Positions 7,986 to 13,936 are shown, counted from the stretch's first letter. The stretch: 14,230 bases of DNA from JALZUU01 sp964441245 (GCA_964441245.1 CAYTVR010000187.1:1-14230), one strand, 5' to 3'. Notes: generated by a model not told the origin, from the sequence alone. A program made the numbers and translations.

Positions 7986-9125
7986 TTAACCTATTAAATA
8001 ATCTATCAGTGCTTGCTTTTTATTTTCTTCTGTTAATAATTTTTTTATTTCTTTGATTTGCTCCTCAAATGTATGCTCTTCACTTTTGTGAAAAAGTTGA
8101 TTTATATAAATGCTGTATTTTAGTTTAATTAAATTTTCAGCAACAGAAATATTTGAATAGGTATCTAAAAATAATTTTTCATTTAGGTTATAAAAACTAT
8201 TAAATGCTTTAGCTAAATTGATTACATCGGCCAACGCCAAATTGATTCCTTTTGAACCCAATCGTGGAACTTGATGCGCAGCATCTCCTGCGATAAATAA
8301 CCTACCATGTTGCATCAAATCGGAATAAAAGAAACGCATGTAATCTAATTTTATGTTAAACATTTTGCCTCTCGAAGTTTTTACGCCTAATCGTTTTTCT
8401 AACTCGTTCCAAATTGTTTCTTGTGGTGGCAAGTCATCCACTTCCGTTCCTCTTTCGATTTGAAAATAATATCGAGTTTGATTATTTACATTTATTGTTT
8501 GCATCGCAAAACCATCATTGTGAAGGGCTATAATTGGATTATTAGACTCCGATTTTTCTTCAACAATCCATTCTAACCATGCAAGATCTAACTCTTTTTT
8601 TACTTCTTTTCGCTGCGCTCTTGGAATACTTCTTCTGCTGATTCCTCGATAACCATCGCATCCAACTACGTAATCGCCGGTCATGTCTTGCAATTGTCCA
8701 TCTAATGTATAAACGATTCTAACTTTATCTTTTTCTAAACCTTCATAACGTTGTGCTTTGGCTTCAAAAATTATTGGGACATTATCTTCTTTTAAATTTT
8801 CCAGAAGGTCAGCTACCAAATTACGTTGATCGTAAATAATCGTTTGTTTGCTATTTTTATTTAATGGAATAAGAAATTTCTCGCCATTGACATGGAAATT
8901 TATTTTGTTTATTCCAATACCTTTAGTCATTAGATGTTTGGTAGCATTTTCCTCTAGTAATACTTTTACAATGGTGTCTTCTAAAAATCCACCTCTGTTT
9001 AATTTACTTAAAAAGGATTCATTTCTATTTTCTAAAATCAAACAGTCAATACCTCGATTGGATAACATTCGAGCCAAAAGTAAACCTGATGGTCCAGCAC
9101 CGATGATGACTACCTGTTTATGCAT
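7986..9125 (-). CDS. PobA-like FAD aromatic hydroxylase with altered substrate site
   Basis: Single-component flavoprotein monooxygenase of the p-hydroxybenzoate hydroxylase group, 379 residues (PobA has 394). It shows the FAD motif IIGAGPSG (7-14), Arg44 at the PobA number, GCDGYRGISRRSIP (155-168) and the second FAD motif LFIAGDAAH (276-284). Aligned by eye to Pseudomonas PobA, several substrate-contact residues differ: Tyr201 is Ile199, Ser212 is Thr210, Arg214 (carboxylate anchor) is Asn212, and Pro293-Thr294 is Arg288-Leu289; Tyr222 and perhaps Tyr385 (Tyr376) are kept. The canonical pobA is at 13937 in the same cluster, so this is likely a paralog for another phenolic substrate, or an impaired copy. 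It ends five bases before ligU. Confidence 0.82.
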   Translation of the reverse strand: MHKQVVIIGAGPSGLLLARMLSNRGIDCLILENRNESFLSKLNRGGFLEDTIVKVLLEENATKHLMTKGIGINKINFHVNGEKFLIPLNKNSKQTIIYDQRNLVADLLENLKEDNVPIIFEAKAQRYEGLEKDKVRIVYTLDGQLQDMTGDYVVGCDGYRGISRRSIPRAQRKEVKKELDLAWLEWIVEEKSESNNPIIALHNDGFAMQTINVNNQTRYYFQIERGTEVDDLPPQETIWNELEKRLGVKTSRGKMFNIKLDYMRFFYSDLMQHGRLFIAGDAAHQVPRLGSKGINLALADVINLAKAFNSFYNLNEKLFLDTYSNISVAENLIKLKYSIYINQLFHKSEEHTFEEQIKEIKKLLTEENKKQALIDYLIG

Positions 9126-9132
9126 AATTTTT

Positions 9133-9296
9133 AAGTATGAAGTAGTAAATAATAAGTATGAAGTTTGAGCTATAAAGTATTTGGGAATGATTAAGACTGG
9201 TAAGTTTTTTTTACTAAAAGTCTAATATTCTTCACTCCATACCTACTTACCACTTACCACTTCATACCTATTACCTTTTATTTACTATTTACCTAT
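9133..9296. repeat. heptad-phased inverted repeat between pobA-like and four-helix-bundle genes
   Basis: Left arm: five seven-base units from 9133 (AAGTATG, AAGTAGT, AAATAAT, AAGTATG, AAGTTTG). Right arm: nine units of the opposite sense, phased from 9234 (for example TACCACT twice, TCATACC). Positions 9135-9157 pair with 9245-9267 at 19 of 23 bases, with a loop of about 87 bases. The element fills the 163-base spacer, covers the stop codon of the four-helix-bundle gene (9289-9291) and ends at the A-tract before the pobA-like start. There is no sign of an ORF in it. Confidence 0.75.
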
Positions 9297-9651
9297 TCAT
9301 TTTTTTCTTCTTCGTGATGATAGAACTTTTAACAAGTTTCATAACTTCAATTGCATCCTTATTGATAGAATCAAATTGTTCTTTGGAAATATAATCAGTT
9401 GCATTTAAAAGTTCTAACCAGTATATGGTTTCTCCAATTTCTTTTTGCCCGATATTTAATTTATGAACAAAATCTTTGTCACTTTCAGCATTAAAAGCTT
9501 CTCTTACCATTGCTCCAGGATTTGTCCCCGAACGCAATAATTGTTTACTTAAAATAAATTCCTTTTTCTCTTGATTCAGATATTGGTATAATTTTACAAT
9601 TCTAATTGCAAAGGAAAATGTCTTATCCTTCAAAGCACTAGGTTTTCTCAT
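9289..9651 (-). CDS. four-helix-bundle protein, S23 / 23S rRNA intervening-sequence family
   Basis: A 120-residue all-helical basic protein. FSFAIRIVKLYQYL begins helix 1; LSKQLLRSGTNPGAMVREAFNAES is the conserved core at the helix 2 boundary, followed by DFVHKLNIGQKEIGETIYWLELL (helix 3) and a C-terminal helix ending in a lysine-rich tail. This is the pattern of the S23/IVP family, first known from insertions in 23S rRNA genes and structurally related to the Avd proteins of diversity-generating retroelements. No rRNA and no reverse transcriptase is present here. It has no role in aromatic breakdown, yet it interrupts the cluster between ligK and the pobA-like gene, and both of its spacers (185 and 163 bases) are filled by heptad repeats. 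It is on the same strand as its neighbours. Function unknown; nucleic-acid binding is plausible. Confidence 0.85.
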   Translation of the reverse strand: MRKPSALKDKTFSFAIRIVKLYQYLNQEKKEFILSKQLLRSGTNPGAMVREAFNAESDKDFVHKLNIGQKEIGETIYWLELLNATDYISKEQFDSINKDAIEVMKLVKSSIITKKKKMNR

Positions 9652-9656
9652 TTTTT

Positions 9657-9841
9657 AAGTATTAAGTTATAGCTATTAGATTTTAAGTATTCATAAAGAT
9701 ATAAGATTTTTGATTTAAACCTTTTATCTCATTATAACACTAAAAATACAAAATCCAAATCCTATTTAACACTTTAAAGCCCACTGCTTCCTAGCTAATA
9801 CCTATTACTTCCTACCTACTATCTACTACTTAAAACTTAAT
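9657..9841. repeat. heptad-phased inverted repeat between four-helix-bundle gene and ligK
   Basis: Left arm: five units from 9657 (AAGTATT, AAGTTAT, AGCTATT, AGATTTT, AAGTATT). Right arm: eight units from 9786, almost all with A at position 1 and CT at positions 3-4 (ACCTATT, ACTTCCT, ACCTACT, ATCTACT and others). Positions 9657-9675 pair with 9792-9810 at 15 of 19 bases. The central 90 or so bases show no unit structure and no gene. The right arm runs into the ligK stop codon (9837-9839) and the left arm ends at the five-A tract directly before the four-helix-bundle ATG. Confidence 0.72.
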
Positions 9842-10463
9842 ACCCGAATTTTTTATCCCATCCATAGATTTGGAGAGAAGTTTCGCCCTGGTTGAGCCGA
9901 GCTCTAACTCTTGCCTCCTTCTTTTCTCTTGCGTAAGATTTTTCAATGGCTTCTTCAATTCTATCTTTTGGAACAATCACGACACCATCTCTATCACCTA
10001 CAACGATATCTCCAGGGTTGATAGTCACTTCGCCAATTGTGATAGGTTCATTCAAGCTACCCTCTGGATCTTTGCCTGTTCCTTTGATACAAAAACCTCT
10101 ACAGAAAACTGGAAAACCCAATTCCTCGATTTCATCTGCATCACGTACACAGGCATCAATTACCAACCCTGAAATACCTTGCTTCATAGCGCCAGAAGTC
10201 AACAAGTCTCCCCAATAGCCAGCTTCATAACCACCAGAACAATCAGCAATAATGACATCACCAGGTTTTGCATAAGCATAAGCTCGATGCAAATTGATAT
10301 TCATAAATGCCTTAGCTTTAACGGGATATGCAGGACCACAAATTCGCATGCTTTTATCAATAGGTTTGATTTGATAAGGTAGGTTACCAATCTTCCCGAG
10401 TGCCTCATGAATCGTTGCCGTTCCAAATTGAGAGAGTTCTTCAAGCTGTGCTTTTATTGCCAT
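9837..10463 (-). CDS. ligK: 4-carboxy-4-hydroxy-2-oxoadipate aldolase (LigK/GalC)
   Basis: Class II, metal-dependent aldolase of the RraA/HMG-aldolase fold that splits 4-carboxy-4-hydroxy-2-oxoadipate into pyruvate and oxaloacetate, the last step of the pathway; family members also decarboxylate oxaloacetate. Of the 208 residues, the core YWGDLLTSGAMKQGISGLVIDACVRDADEI holds the signature: Gly85-Asp86-Leu-Leu, and Arg107-Asp108, which bind substrate and metal. PGDIVVGDRDGVVIVPKDRI follows. RraA regulators share the fold, but RraA is shorter (near 160 residues) and lacks this C-terminal helix region (AIEKSYAREKKEARVR); the pathway context also settles the call. The ATG at 10463 has the leader AAAAC. 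Heptad-type repeats lie in both flanking spacers. Confidence 0.93.
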   Translation of the reverse strand: MAIKAQLEELSQFGTATIHEALGKIGNLPYQIKPIDKSMRICGPAYPVKAKAFMNINLHRAYAYAKPGDVIIADCSGGYEAGYWGDLLTSGAMKQGISGLVIDACVRDADEIEELGFPVFCRGFCIKGTGKDPEGSLNEPITIGEVTINPGDIVVGDRDGVVIVPKDRIEEAIEKSYAREKKEARVRARLNQGETSLQIYGWDKKFGY

Positions 10464-10473
10464 GTTTTAAAAG

Positions 10474-10552
10474 GTGTCAGTTGTGAGATGTCAGATATCA
10501 GGTGCGAGATGTCATGGAATAAATATATTGGGCTCTGACTCCTCGCTCCTAA
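10474..10552. repeat. heptad-phased inverted repeat of the GTCAG type
   Basis: In the 106-base spacer between galB and ligK. Six seven-base units run from 10474 (GTGTCAG, TTGTGAG, ATGTCAG, ATATCAG, GTGCGAG, ATGTCAT), nearly all ending in AG. The right arm, 10536-10552, is the inverted form: 10498-10514 pairs with it at 13 of 17 bases. Same architecture as the AAGTANT elements, with a different unit. Confidence 0.65.
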
Positions 10553-10569
10553 CATTACCACACTCTTTA

Positions 10570-11307
10570 TTAAGAAAAATGAATGTCTGGCACGATCGTA
10601 TCCAGTATTACAGGCACGACTCGTTGATGTGCTTCTGCATATTTCACCTGTTGTTTTCCAGAAATACGACGAGCATGATTACCTCTTCTGGCACCTAATT
10701 CTGTATAATAATTTTTCAAATATTCTTGTGCTCGCATACAAGCCATTGCCGCGACTTTTTTATCAAAAACGGATGTAATATCAATAAAGGTATTGGGTAC
10801 AAAACCGGATAACTCAGGTTGATGAGGTTCGAAAGAATACCAAATTGGTGGGTCAATTCTTTTGAAAGCTGCCGCTACTCCAGCACCAGCAGATAATAAT
10901 CTTGCTTTTTCAACGACCTGATAAGCCAAAGGATGATCTGGATTAAAAGGATCTTTTGGCGTATGTGTAATAATTACATTTGGAGCAAATTCTCTGATGA
11001 TGTCAGCTACTTGTTGAATCCGTTTTTCGTTAATAATCATAGGGTAGTCTCCCCAGTCCAAACATTTAAATTCGCAACCTAAAATGGCTGATGCCTGTAC
11101 CGACATTTCGTGTCTGATTTTTTTAACTTCATCAACAGAACGATTTGGATTTTCTTTCCATAAAACTCCAGATTCGCCTCGTTCTCCATATGATAAAGCT
11201 AAGTTTAAAACTTCACCTCCTTGCTCAACAACTTTTGCAATAGTACCTCCTGCTCGCCAAACATAATCAGCGGAATGTGCACCTACTACTAATAATTTTT
11301 TTGTCAT
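10570..11307 (-). CDS. galB: 4-oxalomesaconate hydratase, GalB type (LmbE/PIG-L fold)
   Basis: Zinc enzyme of the LmbE/PIG-L de-N-acetylase fold. In Pseudomonas putida a member of this family, GalB, hydrates 4-oxalomesaconate to 4-carboxy-4-hydroxy-2-oxoadipate; the Sphingomonad enzyme for the same step, LigJ, is an unrelated amidohydrolase. Here 245 residues show VVGAHSADYVWRAGG in place of the usual AHPDDE (His11 and Asp14 as zinc ligands), LSYGERGES (39-47), and HTPKDPFNPDH (115-125), where His125 would be the third ligand. Between ligC and ligK, and with no ligJ in the window, it fills the missing hydratase step. A deacetylase of sugars or thiols is the family alternative but is unlikely in this setting. 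Heptad repeats occupy both neighbouring spacers. Confidence 0.88.
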   Translation of the reverse strand: MTKKLLVVGAHSADYVWRAGGTIAKVVEQGGEVLNLALSYGERGESGVLWKENPNRSVDEVKKIRHEMSVQASAILGCEFKCLDWGDYPMIINEKRIQQVADIIREFAPNVIITHTPKDPFNPDHPLAYQVVEKARLLSAGAGVAAAFKRIDPPIWYSFEPHQPELSGFVPNTFIDITSVFDKKVAAMACMRAQEYLKNYYTELGARRGNHARRISGKQQVKYAEAHQRVVPVILDTIVPDIHFS

Positions 11308-11320
11308 AATCTTTTTTTTT

Positions 11321-11418
11321 AAGTAGTGGGTGGTAGGTAGTAGGTAGGAAGTATGAGGTATTAAGTCCCACTTATTACTTATTACTTACTACTTACTACT
11401 TACCATTTACCACCTAAT
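11321..11418. repeat. heptad-phased hairpin between ligC and galB
   Basis: The most regular element in the window. Seven units from 11321 (AAGTAGT, GGGTGGT, AGGTAGT, AGGTAGG, AAGTATG, AGGTATT, AAGTCCC) are followed without break by inverted units from 11370 (ACTTATT twice, ACTTACT twice, ACTTACC, ATTTACC, ACCTAAT). Arms 11321-11366 and 11370-11415 match at 34 of 46 bases across a three-base CCC loop. Six of the twelve differences are G on the left arm opposite T on the right, so a plus-strand RNA could pair there as G-U, while a minus-strand RNA would have A-C mismatches. The right arm overlaps the ligC stop codon (11414-11416). Confidence 0.82.
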
Positions 11419-12358
11419 TCTGAGCTACATATTCTAACTTATGGAGATTTTCCATTGCAATAAAACAGGAGTCTGCACTTGCTTCAGGAGTTCTATCTTC
11501 TTTTATGGCTTCAAAAAATTCACGATCTTGTAATTCGATTCCGTTATCAGAAACACCTTTCCAATTATAATCCACTTTTTTATCCCAACCATCAGTCATG
11601 TCATTATAACGAACTTTGAAAGTACCTTCTTCACAAATGTATCTGAACCAAGAACCCAATGGACCTTCGTTGTTAAAGGAGAGAGCAACCGTACATAATT
11701 TATTGCTTTGAGATTTTAATCCAATAGTCATATCTAATGGCACTCCAATGATTTTACTGACAGGACCTTGCTGTGCCCATCGTTTAATTAATGGTTCTCC
11801 AGTTTGCCAAGCGAAAAGATCTACGCTATGACAAGCATGATGCCACAACAAATGGTCTGGCCAATTTCTTTTTATACCTAATGCACTTTTATTTTCTCTT
11901 CTGTGAAAAAGTGTTTCCACTACAAGATGATGAAGAGTTAATTCTCCACTTTTAAATTTTTCATGTAACCATTGATGAGGAGGGTTGAACCGACGAGTAT
12001 GTGCGACCATGGCTGTTAATCCAGTTTCTTTCTGTGCTTCACAAATGATTCTGGATTCCCCTAATGAAACACCCATTGGAATTTCTACCAAAACATGTTT
12101 TCCTGCTTTCAATGTTTCTACAGCTTGAGCTGAATGCATGGGACTTGGTGTACATAATATTGCACAATCTGCATTAGGATCAGCCAAAGCTTCAGACAAT
12201 GTTGGGTAAACTTTAGGGATTCCATTTGCTACTGCTACTTCTTTACCTTCTTCACTATTTGGAGTTACCAAAGAAATTACCTTGGCGTAAGGAATATTTT
12301 CAATTGCTTTTAAATGTTTACGGGCGATGGAACCTGCCCCAGCCATTATTATATTCAT
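11414..12358 (-). CDS. ligC: 4-carboxy-2-hydroxymuconate-6-semialdehyde dehydrogenase (LigC)
   Basis: NAD(P)-dependent dehydrogenase of the Gfo/Idh/MocA family. It oxidises the cyclic hemiacetal of the ring-cleavage product to 2-pyrone-4,6-dicarboxylate. From the ATG at 12358 it has 314 residues, like LigC of Sphingobium; a frame from a TTG at 12400 adds 14 unconserved residues. The Rossmann motif is AGAGSIA (6-12). LCTPSPMH and VEIPMG follow; the family's usual EKP lysine is Ile93, which is also so in LigC as I recall it. HTRRFNPPHQ (120-129), HLLWHHACHSVDLFAWQ, SFNNEGPLGSWFRYIC and NGIELQDREF are strongly LigC-like and separate it from sugar dehydrogenases. It lies 63 bases after ligB. Confidence 0.93.
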   Translation of the reverse strand: MNIIMAGAGSIARKHLKAIENIPYAKVISLVTPNSEEGKEVAVANGIPKVYPTLSEALADPNADCAILCTPSPMHSAQAVETLKAGKHVLVEIPMGVSLGESRIICEAQKETGLTAMVAHTRRFNPPHQWLHEKFKSGELTLHHLVVETLFHRRENKSALGIKRNWPDHLLWHHACHSVDLFAWQTGEPLIKRWAQQGPVSKIIGVPLDMTIGLKSQSNKLCTVALSFNNEGPLGSWFRYICEEGTFKVRYNDMTDGWDKKVDYNWKGVSDNGIELQDREFFEAIKEDRTPEASADSCFIAMENLHKLEYVAQN

Positions 12359-12421
12359 CTTATTGTCGATTTTTATTGGTTTGTTATTTTGATTGATCAA
12401 CTAAGAAATCGTCTAATGTTT

Positions 12422-13405
12422 TTAGTTATAACCTAGTTTTGTTAATACTTTATCAAGTGTTTCTTTTTTCAAATCATCAACATGTGCTTTGATGCCTAAC
12501 GAGTTGGCATACTCCACTAATTCAGGTTCTTTCATTGCCTTCACTTCGGTTTCAGATTTTTCTTCTGGGGCATCTTCAAAACATATTACTCCGAATGCGG
12601 TGTTAGAAGAAGCAACATGGTATTTACGGAATTTTTCTACCACCTTATCATCCATTGCACCACGCATAACTTGCCACATCACTAATTCAATTCCTTCTGT
12701 TCCAGATTCTCGAATATAATCTAAATGTGGACGAGTCCTATTTTCTTTATTATCTCCAGCAAGATTATTAAGATAGTTGATATCAAATTCGGTATTGATT
12801 ACTCCAGCTCTTTCCCCTTGTAATTGGTGAGACATTCCACCTGTTCCTGCAATGACTACCCTTAAATCTTCGTCATATTCTTCAACAGCTTTTCGAATGG
12901 CTCTACCTAAATTATAACATCGATTTCCAGTTGGTGGTGGATATTGAATTACATTGACACAAATTGGAATGACCTTTACAGGCCAAGCTTCTGGCTCGCC
13001 AAACATGATGGTCATGGGTACAGAAAATCCATGGTCAAGATCTAATTCATTGACAATAGTCAAATCAAATTCATCTAAAATACAGGACTCTGCTATATGC
13101 CAAGCTAGCTCAGGTGCGCCATCATAATCGGGGATAGGTCTCGGACCATACCCTTCATCTGCATTGGCATAAAAAGGTGCAACACCTATTGCAAATGTTG
13201 GAATCATTTTGAATGATAAGGAAGTTCCATGGTCATTGAAAACAACAATCACTACATCTGGTTTAAGATCAGATAACCACTCTCTTGCAGGTGGGATTGC
13301 TTCAAATAATGGAGACCAATAACCATCTTTTGATTTGCCTTTGTCATGTGCTATTCCAACTGGTGGAACATGTGAGCATCCAACTCCGCCTACTATTTTT
13401 GCCAT
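12422..13405 (-). CDS. ligB: protocatechuate 4,5-dioxygenase, beta (catalytic) subunit LigB
   Basis: Non-heme Fe(II) extradiol dioxygenase of the LigB superfamily; it opens protocatechuate between C4 and C5. The iron ligands known from LigAB are all present: His12 (GCSHVPP), His59 (FNDHG) and Glu240 (GTEGIELVMW); His193 in AGTGGMSHQLQG matches the catalytic base, and His125 (LDLDHG) is also kept. Similarity to Sphingobium LigB is high along the first 280 residues or so. The protein has 327 residues against 302, and the C-terminal tail differs: an acidic linker (APEEKSETEVKAM) and then ELVEYANSLGIKAHVDDLKK, a helix-turn-helix shape reminiscent of SAP/HeH motifs. It pairs with ligA upstream, 117 bases away; that spacer is filled by heptad repeats. 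Confidence 0.95.
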   Translation of the reverse strand: MAKIVGGVGCSHVPPVGIAHDKGKSKDGYWSPLFEAIPPAREWLSDLKPDVVIVVFNDHGTSLSFKMIPTFAIGVAPFYANADEGYGPRPIPDYDGAPELAWHIAESCILDEFDLTIVNELDLDHGFSVPMTIMFGEPEAWPVKVIPICVNVIQYPPPTGNRCYNLGRAIRKAVEEYDEDLRVVIAGTGGMSHQLQGERAGVINTEFDINYLNNLAGDNKENRTRPHLDYIRESGTEGIELVMWQVMRGAMDDKVVEKFRKYHVASSNTAFGVICFEDAPEEKSETEVKAMKEPELVEYANSLGIKAHVDDLKKETLDKVLTKLGYN

Positions 13406-13412
13406 ATTTTTT

Positions 13413-13523
13413 AAGTATTAGATATTAGATTTTAAGTGTTAAGTGTTAAGTGTTAAGTGTTAAGTGTTAAGTATGAAGTCTGCTTAATAGCTAAAACTTC
13501 ATACTTACTACTTCATACCTACT
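13413..13523. repeat. heptad-phased repeat with five perfect AAGTGTT copies, between ligA and ligB
   Basis: Ten units from 13413 to 13482: AAGTATT, AGATATT, AGATTTT, then AAGTGTT five times in perfect tandem (13434-13468), then AAGTATG and AAGTCTG. The inverted arm from 13496 has ACTTCAT, ACTTACT, ACTTCAT and ACCTACT and touches the ligA stop codon (13523-13525). AAGTATGAAGT at 13469-13479 is exactly inverted at 13496-13506; extended to 18 bases the match is 16 of 18, with a 16-base loop. The left edge meets a six-A tract before the ligB start. Confidence 0.82.
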
Positions 13524-13930
13524 TAATAATCATTTTCCTTACTCCGGTTCCCAATAATAGACCTTCCTCCACTCAACATCATTTCTCTAAATTCCTCTTC
13601 TGTAATTCCGGACATTTTTCCTCCAATATGTTGCATGGATTTTTTATCACAAGCTGCAATTTTCCATGTGTAATAAATATTGCCACCAAGGTCTAGCATC
13701 TTTATCCAGTCCCTGGCTAGTATGGTTTGTTTTTGTTCTTCTGTCATTGGAAAAGTATCAAGATAAGCTCGTTCATCTGCTCTAAAGGCTTGCCGACCTT
13801 CTTTCTTGTTGAGAGTCATACAAAATTGATTGAGATGATAACCAACACGACTGCGTTCGGGTGTAAAAACCCTTGTGCCTGGAATATCTTCGAATGCTTT
13901 TCGTAAAGCTTTTTTTTCTTCTTTGGTCAT
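13523..13930 (-). CDS. ligA: protocatechuate 4,5-dioxygenase, alpha subunit LigA
   Basis: Small helical subunit that caps the active site of the LigAB dioxygenase. The 135 residues match the known subunit (139) from end to end: DIPGTRVFTPERSRVGYHLN near the N-terminus, FRADERAYLDTFPMTEEQK, RDWIKMLDLGGNIYYTWKI in the middle, and the close MSGITEEEFREMMLSGGRS with a final NRSKENDY. The separate alpha and beta genes point to protocatechuate rather than gallate, since gallate dioxygenases are usually fused. The ATG at 13930 is six bases after the pobA stop, so the two are likely translated from one message. A heptad repeat element starts exactly at its stop codon. Confidence 0.94.
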   Translation of the reverse strand: MTKEEKKALRKAFEDIPGTRVFTPERSRVGYHLNQFCMTLNKKEGRQAFRADERAYLDTFPMTEEQKQTILARDWIKMLDLGGNIYYTWKIAACDKKSMQHIGGKMSGITEEEFREMMLSGGRSIIGNRSKENDY

Positions 13931-13936
13931 AATGGT

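Noticed and set aside
9289..9651. Diversity-generating retroelement with an Avd protein
   Set aside because: No reverse transcriptase, template/variable repeat pair or variable target gene is present in the window; only the fold is similar.
9870..10382. Three plus-strand open frames over ligK
   Set aside because: They are antisense shadows of a clearly conserved gene, mutually overlapping and without start context.
11414..12358. Loss of the EKP lysine in the Gfo/Idh/MocA protein as inactivation
   Set aside because: LigC of sphingomonads, as recalled, also has EIP at this place, so it is a family trait.
12359..12400. Longer LigC start at the TTG at 12400
   Set aside because: The extra residues are not LigC-like and the ATG at 12358 places the Rossmann motif at the normal position.
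9133..13523. Repeat arrays as CRISPR
   Set aside because: Units are only seven bases with no unique spacers, and arms are inverted; there are no cas genes.
9126..13523. Spacer hairpins as intrinsic terminators
   Set aside because: On the minus (coding) strand the hairpins are followed by an A-tract and a start codon, not a T-run; on the plus strand the T-run comes before the hairpin. They fit neither direction.
13457..13696. Open frame on the plus strand across the ligA-ligB spacer
   Set aside because: It overlaps ligA antisense and translates the repeat arm; no conserved protein character.
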